Below, piece by piece: positions 1 to 7,825 of a DNA stretch of 9,769 bases. Positions within the stretch are counted from its first letter, which is position 1; each line of letters begins with the position of its first letter. Source of the stretch: an uncultured Ilumatobacter sp. (GTDB lineage Bacteria > Actinomycetota > Acidimicrobiia > Acidimicrobiales > Ilumatobacteraceae); assembly GCA_937905835.1 (NCBI GenBank), contig CALCXK010000118.1, forward strand, positions 1-9,769, given 5' to 3'. Made by a program: the position numbers and the translations under genes. Below the pieces are notes generated by a model, which ran no database searches, was not told where the DNA came from, and saw nothing but the letters and a program-made list of their open reading frames with translations.

Positions 1-2
1 CC

Positions 3-536
3 ATCGCTGCAGCCGAGACATGCCGGCGCTTGGCCGACTTCGATGACGGCGGCTTTGACGACGACAACTGGGTCGTCGTGAACGACGGGGTCATGGGCGG
101 ACGCTCCAACGGCGCAATCGAGTTCACCGACTCAACGATGCAGTTCACGGGCGACGTCGTAACAGCAGGCGGTGGCTTCACGTCGGTCCGGCTGCAACTG
201 ACCGGCGACGAGCTCACCGATTCTGGCTACCTTGCGTTGCGGCTCCGTTCGGACGAACGCACTTACGGGCTGACCCTCCAAGACTCTGCACAAACCGGTC
301 GCCGGTCCATTACCCACGGAGCCAACCTCACCATCGACGGACCAGCCGATGCCGACGGATGGCGAACGGCGGACATGTCATACAACGAACTGCGCCCGTC
401 GGTATTCGGTCAACCGCTTGACGCTCCGGCCTTCAACCCCGACGAGGCAGTCGAGTTCGGCATCATCATCGCAGATGGCATCGACGGCCGCTTCAAGCTT
501 GAGGTCGACTGGATCGACGCCTGCCCAAGCCAGTAA
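3..536 (+). CDS. CIA30-domain protein, 5' end outside window
   Basis: The reading frame is open from the left edge with no stop and no convincing start (the first start-like codon is a TTG at 30), so the N-terminus probably lies outside the window. The visible 177 residues match the CIA30 fold (Pfam PF08547, galactose-binding-like beta sandwich). They show the hallmark NDGVMGGRSNG near the start, then GGGFTSVR, a GYLALRLRSD strand, and a late FGIIIADGIDGRFKLEVDWI segment. In mitochondria CIA30/NDUFAF1 assists complex I assembly; bacterial members have no established job, so I assign none. One cysteine lies just before the domain (ETC, about codon 7 of the visible part) and one just after it (DAC, near the C-terminus), a spacing that would suit a disulfide clasp in an exported protein. 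The residues IAAAET before it could be a signal-peptidase site. Both ideas are inference. The next gene is co-directional, 56 bp downstream. Confidence 0.85.
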   Translation: MAAAETCRRLADFDDGGFDDDNWVVVNDGVMGGRSNGAIEFTDSTMQFTGDVVTAGGGFTSVRLQLTGDELTDSGYLALRLRSDERTYGLTLQDSAQTGRRSITHGANLTIDGPADADGWRTADMSYNELRPSVFGQPLDAPAFNPDEAVEFGIIIADGIDGRFKLEVDWIDACPSQ

Positions 537-580
537 CCGATCAACTACACGCGCGCTGGCAACCCAGGCCCGTGCAGATG

Positions 581-586
581 TAACAC
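581..586 (+). promoter_or_regulatory. Weak -10-like box, possible leaderless start
   Basis: TAACAC lies exactly 6 nt before the ATG at 593, and no Shine-Dalgarno sequence is visible upstream of that ATG. This is the same spacing as the better promoter in front of the nitrilase gene at 8668. The box matches the -10 consensus poorly and no good -35 is seen, so the gene may instead be read through from the CIA30 gene. Confidence 0.25.
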
Positions 587-592
587 TGGCGC

Positions 593-1645
593 ATGACCGA
601 GATCGAGCTTCGTTCGGACAACGCTGCAGGGGTCGCCCCCGAAATCTTGGCGGCGGTTGCTGCTGCCAACACCGGTTCGGCGCTCGCCTATGGCGACGAT
701 GATGTCACCACGCAACTCGAGGCCGTCGTGCGCGACGTATTCGAGCACCCGACGGCACGGGTCTTCCCCGTCACCAGCGGAACTGCCGCCAACGCCCTCG
801 CACTCACATCGCTCTGCCCGCCCTGGGGCGCCGTACTGTGCCATGAGTCGGCGCACATCCTGAAAAGCGAGGGTGGCGCAACGTCGATGCTCGGTGGCGG
901 CGCCGTAATGCGAGGTGTGCCCGGCAGCAACCACCGGGTCCATCCCGATGGGCTGCAGGCCGCACTCGACGCTGTCCGCTGGGGCGACCCACATCATTCG
1001 CAGCCTGCCGCTCTCTCACTCACACAACCGACCGACATGGGGACCATCTACACAGTCGCCGAGATCACCGCACTCGCCGACACTGCCCGTGATCGCGGGT
1101 TGCGCGTCCACATCGACGGGGCACGCATCGCGAACGCAACTGCGCGGCTGGGCTGCTCCCCCGCCGACATCACCTGGCGGGCGGGCGTCGACGTTTTCTC
1201 ACTTGGCGCCACCAAGAACGGAGCACTGTCGGCCGAGGCGATCGTAGTGTTCGACAACAACGCAGCAGACGAACTCGTCTACCGCACCAAGCGCTCCGGT
1301 CACGTCACGTCGAAGATGCGATTCCAATCGGCGCAGCTGATCGCCTACCTCACCGACAATCTGTGGTTGCGGTTAGCCGCGCACTCAAACCGACAGATGG
1401 AGCGACTTGCCGCCGGTCTCGTCGATGCAGGCATCGAGTTCCTCAACCCGCCCGACGTGAACATGCTGTTTGCCCGCGTCTCAGACGAAGCTGCAACACA
1501 GTTGGAATCCGCCGGCCTGCTCTTCTACCGGATCAGCCCCGGCCTCATCCGACTCGTTACAAGCTGGCAGACCAGCGACGACGACATCGACCAAACATTG
1601 GAAAGATTCGCCAACGTGACGGCCGAGTACCAAGTGACCCGGTAA
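593..1645 (+). CDS. Threonine aldolase / beta-eliminating lyase family PLP enzyme
   Basis: A 350-residue fold-type I PLP enzyme of the beta-eliminating lyase family (PF01212), full length for low-specificity L-threonine aldolases, which cleave L-threonine or allo-threonine to glycine and acetaldehyde in the cytoplasm. Visible landmarks: RSDNAAGVAPEIL at the N-terminus, TSGTAANALAL (residues 61-71, PLP phosphate loop), H88 in the position that stacks on the PLP ring, HIDGAR (173-178, Asp to the pyridine nitrogen and Arg to substrate carboxylate), and SLGATKNGA (203-211) with K208 as the Schiff-base lysine. The start ATG is the first in frame and begins the conserved N-terminus; no clear ribosome binding site precedes it. 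It lies 56 bp after the CIA30 gene and converges on the HAD gene. The early motifs diverge from the textbook YGDD..T....E pattern only slightly (YGDDDVTTQLE, 33-43). The exact substrate (threonine, phenylserine, other beta-hydroxy amino acids) cannot be read from sequence. Confidence 0.88.
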   Translation: MTEIELRSDNAAGVAPEILAAVAAANTGSALAYGDDDVTTQLEAVVRDVFEHPTARVFPVTSGTAANALALTSLCPPWGAVLCHESAHILKSEGGATSMLGGGAVMRGVPGSNHRVHPDGLQAALDAVRWGDPHHSQPAALSLTQPTDMGTIYTVAEITALADTARDRGLRVHIDGARIANATARLGCSPADITWRAGVDVFSLGATKNGALSAEAIVVFDNNAADELVYRTKRSGHVTSKMRFQSAQLIAYLTDNLWLRLAAHSNRQMERLAAGLVDAGIEFLNPPDVNMLFARVSDEAATQLESAGLLFYRISPGLIRLVTSWQTSDDDIDQTLERFANVTAEYQVTR

Positions 1646-1719
1646 TCCCACCTACTCGGCGGCAGTGGCCAACGTGTCAGCGGTGCTCTTCGCCATCTGC
1701 GCAATGTCAGGAACGATCC

Positions 1720-2421
1720 TCAGCTTCCGGTGGCGCCGGCGAGTTCGTCGGCCAGCACCAGAACCGAGTTGATTCGCTCAAAATCGGCACCGTCGTGATC
1801 GTTATAGGGGTCCACCAGGATCGGGTGCAACCTTGCGGCGCGTGATGACACGATGTCCATCGCGACAGAGTCGCCGACGTACGCAATCCGCTCGGGAACG
1901 AACTCGGCGAAGTACGGCAACGCAAAGTCGAAGATCCGAGGGTCTGGCTTCTCGACGCCGACAACCTGGCTATCGACAATGCATCGCATGGCGGTGAAGG
2001 CGCCGACACCGACCTGGCACACCGAGCGATTGAGCGAGGCCTCGATCTGCCCACTGGCATTCGAAACGACACCCATTGGGATACCCGCTGCTGCGAACTG
2101 CTCGAGCGCTGCAAGCGTCTCAGGGATCGGCCATCGCCACAGATCAGGTGTGCGGGTCCGATTCAGAACATCGGCAGCCTCTGCCAAGTCGGCGTCACAC
2201 ACCCCGACTGCTGCGACATATGCCTCGTCGTAGACAAGCCATTCAACCTCTGACGAGCCCGCGTTTGACTTGGCTGCCATGCCGGCATAGTGCGCACGCC
2301 GATGTACGGCGACCGTGGTGTCGCCACCGTAGAACTCAAGTAACGGGGCGATCACTGTCGGGTCAGGCAAGACAAGTACCCCGCCCGCGTCAAACAGAAC
2401 CGCATCGAAACGGAACGTCAT
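1720..2421 (-). CDS. HAD-superfamily hydrolase, nucleophile motif lacks second Asp
   Basis: A 233-residue HAD subfamily I protein. Motif I is LFDAGGVL with nucleophile D11; the usual second aspartate (residue 13) is glycine. Motif II is VVSNAS (S120), motif III is K158 in EKPDP, and motif IV is YVGDSVAMD with D184 and D189. A helical cap (about residues 18-95) sits between motifs I and II. D+2 is the general acid/base in phosphatases; its loss is seen in haloacid dehalogenases and in some HAD-IA groups, so calling this a phosphatase is unsafe. The gene begins 22 bp after the lipoprotein stop on the same strand, so the two are probably co-transcribed. The ATG at 2421 opens directly on the conserved FDAVLFDAGG strand; an AAGGG lies 12 nt before it, rather far for a good ribosome binding site. 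The substrate is unknown. Confidence 0.85.
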   Translation of the reverse strand: MTFRFDAVLFDAGGVLVLPDPTVIAPLLEFYGGDTTVAVHRRAHYAGMAAKSNAGSSEVEWLVYDEAYVAAVGVCDADLAEAADVLNRTRTPDLWRWPIPETLAALEQFAAAGIPMGVVSNASGQIEASLNRSVCQVGVGAFTAMRCIVDSQVVGVEKPDPRIFDFALPYFAEFVPERIAYVGDSVAMDIVSSRAARLHPILVDPYNDHDGADFERINSVLVLADELAGATGS

Positions 2422-2443
2422 TGCTCAGCTACGCCCTTGCGGG

Positions 2444-3160
2444 TCAGCCGCCACCGAGTTCGGCGAGGCGGTCGAGGCCAATGCCGCATTCCTCGAACAC
2501 GCCGAGCATCGCTGCAATGTCACCGCTCTGCACAGCCGGATCGTTGAAGTCGAGTTTGTCGGCGATGCACTCTGCTTCCTCGTTGGCGAGGCCAATCGAC
2601 ACGAACTGAGCCACCAACTGTTCGCGAATCGTGCCATCGCCTGGGTTGAAATCACCGGAGTCGTCGACAGCGTCTCCACTGGTATCGACGGCGCCATCGC
2701 CCGTGTCTGTGTCGTCGCCACTACTGAAGCTGCGGCCACAGTTGGTCTCTGTGTAGGCGTCAAGTTTTTCCGACGCCGCGGCGAGGTCAGCCTCGAGCGT
2801 CACATCCTGCATAAACCCAAGATCTGCGTCGAAGACGTTGTAGTCGGCAGCCTTGATGGCGTCGACGAGCATCTGCGTCCCCTCGGCGAGTTTCTTGGCT
2901 GGTTCCTTGATTTCGTCAGGCGCCTCATCTGGCAGACGCTGCACGAAGAGCTCCATCTGGGTGATGCCCGCTTCCAAGTCGCTCGAGTCGGCACCGAGCG
3001 ACGACAAGATTTCATCGACGACATCGGCCTCATCGGCGAAATCGCACCATGCGTCAGCAGTCGATCCGTCGGACGACGAGCCGCCACATGCGGCAAACAG
3101 CAGCGGCACAACAGCCAACGCTGCCATGAATTTGTGCTGCCGAGACATGGACGTGATCAT
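2444..3160 (-). CDS. Secreted lipoprotein with two helical Cys-containing segments
   Basis: A 238-residue predicted lipoprotein. A short basic N-terminus (SRQHK) and a hydrophobic stretch (FMAALAVVPLLFAA) lead to a lipobox ending at C25, followed by GGSSSDGS, so the protein should be lipidated and tethered outside the membrane. Residues 36-141 are predicted helical and acidic and are bracketed by C39 (AWCDFADEAD) and C141 (TNCG). Residues 143-176 form a D/S/T/G-rich linker. Residues 177-235 form a second helical unit with C198 (EEAECIADKLD) and C225 (FEECGIGLDRL). The Cys pair in each half suggests one disulfide per segment (inference). I do not recognise a function; similar small C-terminal units occur in other actinobacterial lipoproteins, from memory. 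The start at 3160 is favoured because a -10 box lies 7 nt upstream (leaderless). The internal ATG at 3148 would also leave an intact signal sequence. It is probably co-transcribed with the HAD gene. Confidence 0.82.
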   Translation of the reverse strand: MITSMSRQHKFMAALAVVPLLFAACGGSSSDGSTADAWCDFADEADVVDEILSSLGADSSDLEAGITQMELFVQRLPDEAPDEIKEPAKKLAEGTQMLVDAIKAADYNVFDADLGFMQDVTLEADLAAASEKLDAYTETNCGRSFSSGDDTDTGDGAVDTSGDAVDDSGDFNPGDGTIREQLVAQFVSIGLANEEAECIADKLDFNDPAVQSGDIAAMLGVFEECGIGLDRLAELGGG

Positions 3161-3167
3161 GACAATG

Positions 3168-3173
3168 ACATTA
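3168..3173 (-). promoter_or_regulatory. -10 box of a leaderless promoter for the lipoprotein gene
   Basis: On the minus strand TAATGT (matching TANNNT) is followed by 7 nt (CATTGTC) and then the ATG at 3160. Transcription would therefore start at or next to the A of the start codon, typical of actinobacterial leaderless genes. No ribosome binding site is visible, which fits. The -35 region is poor. It lies downstream of the degraded dienelactone hydrolase gene and would make the lipoprotein-HAD pair independent of the pyrimidine operon. Confidence 0.5.
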
Positions 3174-3207
3174 GTTGCCCAGCTCCGACAGAAACCGGCA
3201 TATCACC

Positions 3208-3722
3208 TCAGCCGAGGTGCTGGTGCAGGAACGCCTCTAGATGCTGCCGTCAGATAGCAGCAATTCGCTCGATGTCCTGCGTGCCGAGGGCGTTGTGCGG
3301 CGCCATGAACGCGTGGCGTGCACGGTCAGCGTCACATCTTTGCCCATCGCCTGCAGGCGGCCTTCGAGCTCTTTGGCCGCTTCCGGCGGGAAGAAATCGT
3401 CGTGCTCGGCCATGTGCCCCTGGATGGACGCTGTCATCGATGCGTAAACCGGTTGATCATCGCCCTGCGGAAATCCATAGAACGGAACAGCGGCCTTGAC
3501 CCGGTCGGGACGGAGCGAAGCAAGGACGAACGTCAACAGGCCGCCCATGCAGAAACCCACGACGCCGATGCCGTCGCCGGTGGTCGCTTCGTGCTCGACG
3601 AGGTAGTCGACCCCACCACTCTTGGACAACGATTACTCCGGGGCCGGAGCCGCTTTCCGCACGACGAGATACCCGCGTGCGTTGTTGCCGTTGCTGGGGA
3701 ACTCGACCATTTCACTGCTCAT
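3208..3722 (-). pseudogene. Dienelactone hydrolase family pseudogene (two deletions, a frameshift and a stop)
   Basis: Remains of an alpha/beta hydrolase of the dienelactone hydrolase family (PF01738, normally about 230 residues), readable in pieces. Piece 1, 3722-3639, gives MSSEMVEFPSNGNNARGY and on to KAAPAP, then hits TAA at 3635-3633. Piece 2, shifted frame 3639-3610, gives GVIVVQEWWG, so about one base is missing near 3640. Then roughly 60-70 residues of the family are absent and piece 3 resumes at 3611 with VDYLVEHEATTGDG, the nucleophile motif VGFCMGG, PFYG, AEHDDFFPP (catalytic Asp) and VTLTVH. A second, short deletion near 3312-3320 changes frame; piece 4 reads HAFMAPHNALGTQDIERIAAI (catalytic His in HAF), meets an in-frame TGA at 3252-3250 where the family has Trp, and continues RQHLEAFLHQHLG to the natural TGA at 3210-3208. 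All three catalytic residues survive in separate frames, so the decay is probably recent. The longest open stretch (3629-3237) is not a functional gene. Confidence 0.88.
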
Positions 3723-3738
3723 CCCCCGAACGTACCGC

Positions 3739-3767
3739 GGCCACACTGTGTCAGGCACAGTGTGACC
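3739..3767 (-). terminator. Strong hairpin just after the mmsA stop, no U-tract
   Basis: Perfect 9-bp inverted repeat, CACACTGTG (3742-3750) and CACAGTGTG (3756-3764), around a 5-nt loop. The arms extend by three more pairs to 3739/3767. The one imperfect pair (3741/3765) is C-A if the plus strand is transcribed but a G-U wobble in the minus-strand RNA, so the structure is better as part of the leftward mmsA transcript. It begins 5 nt after the mmsA stop. No T-run follows, so it may be a U-less terminator, a 3' stabiliser, or a DNA-level operator. Confidence 0.5.
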
Positions 3768-3772
3768 AACTG

Positions 3773-5257
<1,485 letters not shown>

Positions 5258-5291
5258 GTCGTTCCCTTGTTCGAATGATGAGCGCGCTCTC

Positions 5292-5319
5292 ACCCTATTT
5301 GTCTGTCACCGATACGCAA
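5292..5319 (-). promoter_or_regulatory. Candidate internal promoter for mmsA, with palindrome
   Basis: On the minus strand TTGCGT (5319-5314), a 16-bp spacer and TAGGGT (5297-5292) form a plausible promoter, predicted to start near 5285 and leave a leader of about 28 nt that contains the AAGGGAA ribosome binding site. A perfect 10-bp palindrome, GAGCGCGCTC, covers 5280-5289, over the predicted start site. Perfect 10-bp palindromes are expected about ten times by chance in a window this size, so only the position makes it notable. Confidence 0.35.
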
Positions 5320-5349
5320 CGTGAGAAAAAGCGCGATTTTCCCGACGAT

Positions 5350-6372
5350 CTACTGCTTGGCAAGCGCCTGGTCGCGCAACGCCGGAATGATGTGTTCGCC
5401 GTACTGCTGCAGCGTGTGATCTTTGCCATCGTGCTGCAGATAGATCGCGAACTGATCGACGCCAAGCGCCTGGAGCGCGAGCAGCCGTTCGAGTTGTGCT
5501 TCGACCGGGCCGAGGATGCAAAACCGATCGATGATCTCGTCAGGCACAAATGCAGCGTGGGTGTTCCCCACCTGGCCGTGCTGGTTGTAGTCGTACGCCT
5601 CGCGACCAGCGATGTAGTCGGTCAGCGCCTGCGGCACCGGTGCTGCATCGCCGTATCGGGTCACGATGTCAGCCACGTGGTTGCCGACCATGCCACCGAA
5701 CCAGCGACATTGGTCGCGCATGTACGCCAGGTTGTCGATGGGCCCCACATACGCAGGGGCCGCAATACACATCGTGATGTCGTCGGGGTTGCGACCAGCA
5801 TCGCTGGCTGCAGTTCGAACTGCGTTGATCATCCACTCGGTGATCGACAGGTCAGCCAGCTGCAGGATGAAGCCGTCGCACGTCTCACCGATCATCTTGA
5901 GGGCCTTCGGGCCGTAGCCCGCTCCCCAAACTTCGAGCTCGCTCTTCGCTGCCCACGGCAGCGTGATGGTCGAACCGTTGTATTCGACACTCCGACCACA
6001 GCCGAGTTCACGAATCACGTTGATCGAGTCACGCATCGTGGCCAGGGTGGTCGGCTTGCCGTTGCTGACACGGACTGCCGAGTCGCCACGACCGATCCCG
6101 CAAACGGTGCGGTTGCCGTACATCTCGTTGAGGGTTGCGTACGTCGAGGCCGTAACGGTCCAGTCGCGCGTTGCCGGATTCGTGACCATCGGCCCCACGA
6201 CGATGTTGCGCGTCTCGGCCAGGATCTGGGAGTAAATGACATAGGGCTCTTGCCACAGGATGTGTGAATCAAACGTCCACACATGACTGAATCCATATGC
6301 CTCAGCGCGCCGAGCGAGATCGATCACCCGCGCCGCTGGCGGGGTGGTCTGCAGTACGACTCCGATGTCCAT
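5350..6372 (-). CDS. LLM-class flavin/F420-dependent oxidoreductase of the pyrimidine operon
   Basis: A 340-residue luciferase-like (TIM-barrel) oxidoreductase. Visible landmarks: MDIGVVLQTTPPA; WTFDSHILWQE (32-42); GPMVTNPATRDWTVTAS (60-76); GIGRGDSAVR (92-101); GAGYGPKAL (150-158), a likely cofactor-phosphate loop; GFILQLAD (167-174); FCILG (284-288). From memory this pattern fits the family annotated as TIGR03842 (CPS_4043-type, putative F420-dependent), often found beside dihydropyrimidinases. The enzymatic reaction is not established to my knowledge. The gene starts 24 bp after the dihydropyrimidinase stop; GGAG (6383-6380) lies 7 nt before the ATG, so co-translation in one operon is likely. 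Because no dihydropyrimidine dehydrogenase is present here, reduction of uracil/thymine (or oxidation of a dihydropyrimidine) is an attractive but unproven role. RutA, another LLM-class enzyme, is a precedent for flavin chemistry on uracil. Whether the cofactor is F420 or FMN cannot be decided from sequence alone. Confidence 0.87.
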   Translation of the reverse strand: MDIGVVLQTTPPAARVIDLARRAEAYGFSHVWTFDSHILWQEPYVIYSQILAETRNIVVGPMVTNPATRDWTVTASTYATLNEMYGNRTVCGIGRGDSAVRVSNGKPTTLATMRDSINVIRELGCGRSVEYNGSTITLPWAAKSELEVWGAGYGPKALKMIGETCDGFILQLADLSITEWMINAVRTAASDAGRNPDDITMCIAAPAYVGPIDNLAYMRDQCRWFGGMVGNHVADIVTRYGDAAPVPQALTDYIAGREAYDYNQHGQVGNTHAAFVPDEIIDRFCILGPVEAQLERLLALQALGVDQFAIYLQHDGKDHTLQQYGEHIIPALRDQALAKQ

Positions 6373-6396
6373 GAGATGTCTCCGTTTTGCTCGACG

Positions 6397-7812
6397 TCAG
6401 TGGATGTACTTGTTGAGGCTGCGCTTGACGAACTGACCGTGACCCTTGGCGCCAAGGTAGGAGTCGTTCGCCACGACGACGCGACCGCGTGAGATCACCG
6501 TGTCAACCTTGCCGTCGACTTCGAACCCCTCGTAGGACGAGTGGTCCATTGCCATGTGGTGTTTGTCGTTGATACCGATCTTGGTCTTGGTATTCGGGTC
6601 CCACACAAGAACGTCGGCGTCTGCGCCGGGCTCAAGTACACCCTTCTTCTCGAGGCCAAACATGCGCGCCGGGGTAGTGCAGCAGGTCTCGACCCAGCGT
6701 TCGAGGGTCATCTCCCCCATCACCACGCCCTGGTAGATCATTTCCATCCGATGCTCGACGCCGCCCATGCCGTTCGGGATCTTCGAGAAATCACCGATGC
6801 CAAGTTCTTTCTGATCCTTCATGCAGAACGGGCAATGGTCGGTGGACACCACGGCCAGCTCGTTCATCCGCAGGCCCTTCCACAGATCTTTCTGGTGGTG
6901 CTCGTGCTTTGAACGCAGCGGAGTCGAACACACCCACTTCGCCCCTTCGAACCCGGGCTGAGCGAGGTGGTCTTCGATCGACAGGTACAGGTATTGCGGG
7001 CAGGTCTCAGCAAACACGTTGAGGCCCATGTGCTGCGCACGCGACACCTCTTCGAGTGCCTCGGATGCCGACATGTGCACGATATACAGCGGCACGTTGC
7101 CGGCGACACGCGCGAGCTTGATCGCACGATGCGTCGCCTCCGACTCGAGCTCCTCGGGTCGGGTGTACGAGTGATACTTCGGATCGCTGTCGCCACGGGC
7201 CAGCGACTGGGCGACCAGCACGTCGATCGCGATGCCGTTCTCGGCGTGCATCATCATCAACGCACCCGATTCCGATGCGTTCTGCATTGCTCGAAGGATC
7301 TGGCCGTCGTCGGAGTAAAAGACACCCGGGTACGCCATGAACATCTTGAAGCTCGTGACGCCTTCGTTCTCGACGAGGTACGTCATTGCCTCCAACGATT
7401 CCTCGTTCACATCACCGATGATCTGGTGGAACGCGTAGTCGACATGGCATTCGCCAGCTGCCTCCGCGTGTCGAGCCGCAAGGGTCTCGCGTACGTCCAG
7501 ACCGACCGTCTGCGACGCGAAATCGATGATCGTGGTCACGCCTCCCCACGCCGCAGCCCGCGAACCCGTATCGAAGTCGTCGGCGGACACCGTCCCACCA
7601 AACGGCAGCGACATATGAACGTGGGCATCGACGCCACCAGGCACGACATATTTCCCGGTCGCGTCAATCACCACATCGGGTGTGATGCCGTAGGCCGCAG
7701 CGTGCCCCGGAGCGAGGATCGCGGCGATCGATTCGCCGTCGATCAGCACATCAGCTTCGCGACGTCCGATTGCCGAGACGACCGTACCGCCCTGAATCAG
7801 TGTGGTTGCCAT
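6397..7812 (-). CDS. hydA: Dihydropyrimidinase (D-hydantoinase family)
   Basis: A 471-residue cyclic amidohydrolase, full length for the family. It hydrolyses 5,6-dihydrouracil and dihydrothymine to N-carbamoyl-beta-alanine and N-carbamoyl-beta-aminoisobutyrate; many members also open hydantoins. All binuclear zinc-site ligands are visible: H64 and H66 (DAHVH), the carboxylated lysine K156 (FKMFMAYPG, with the substrate Tyr161), H189 (MHAENG), H246 (IVHMSAS) and D325 (STDHCPF). The C-terminal VLEPGADADVLVWDP is the usual small beta-domain of amidohydrolases. I chose ATG 7812 rather than the in-frame start at 7887, which would overlap the upstream gene by about 60 bases. ATG 7812 has GAGAGGGG (7827-7820) 7 nt upstream, and the protein then begins MATTLIQGGTVV as in relatives. 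That ribosome binding site overlaps the nitrilase stop codon, so translational coupling is likely. Dihydropyrimidine versus hydantoin preference is inferred from the neighbouring beta-ureidopropionase. Confidence 0.94.
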   Translation of the reverse strand: MATTLIQGGTVVSAIGRREADVLIDGESIAAILAPGHAAAYGITPDVVIDATGKYVVPGGVDAHVHMSLPFGGTVSADDFDTGSRAAAWGGVTTIIDFASQTVGLDVRETLAARHAEAAGECHVDYAFHQIIGDVNEESLEAMTYLVENEGVTSFKMFMAYPGVFYSDDGQILRAMQNASESGALMMMHAENGIAIDVLVAQSLARGDSDPKYHSYTRPEELESEATHRAIKLARVAGNVPLYIVHMSASEALEEVSRAQHMGLNVFAETCPQYLYLSIEDHLAQPGFEGAKWVCSTPLRSKHEHHQKDLWKGLRMNELAVVSTDHCPFCMKDQKELGIGDFSKIPNGMGGVEHRMEMIYQGVVMGEMTLERWVETCCTTPARMFGLEKKGVLEPGADADVLVWDPNTKTKIGINDKHHMAMDHSSYEGFEVDGKVDTVISRGRVVVANDSYLGAKGHGQFVKRSLNKYIH

Positions 7813-7825
7813 CGTCAGACCCCTC

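Noticed and set aside
537..592. Possible regulatory RNA or attenuator before the threonine-aldolase-like gene
   Set aside because: Only 56 bp, with no stem-loop or U-tract of note.
3237..3629. 130-codon open frame as an intact small hydrolase
   Set aside because: It is only the middle of a dienelactone hydrolase. The N-terminal strands are missing and its last 20 or so residues are out of frame compared with the family, so it is part of the pseudogene.
5258..5293. Longer mmsA start at 5293
   Set aside because: It would add 12 unconserved residues and overlap the predicted promoter -10 and the palindrome. The ATG at 5257 has a good ribosome binding site and matches the family N-terminus.
5668..5680. 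13-bp match to the operon operator region (CCACGTGGCTGAC) inside the LLM gene
   Set aside because: About one shared 13-mer is expected by chance when a window of this size is compared with itself on both strands. The copy is inside codons for a conserved-looking NHVAD stretch.
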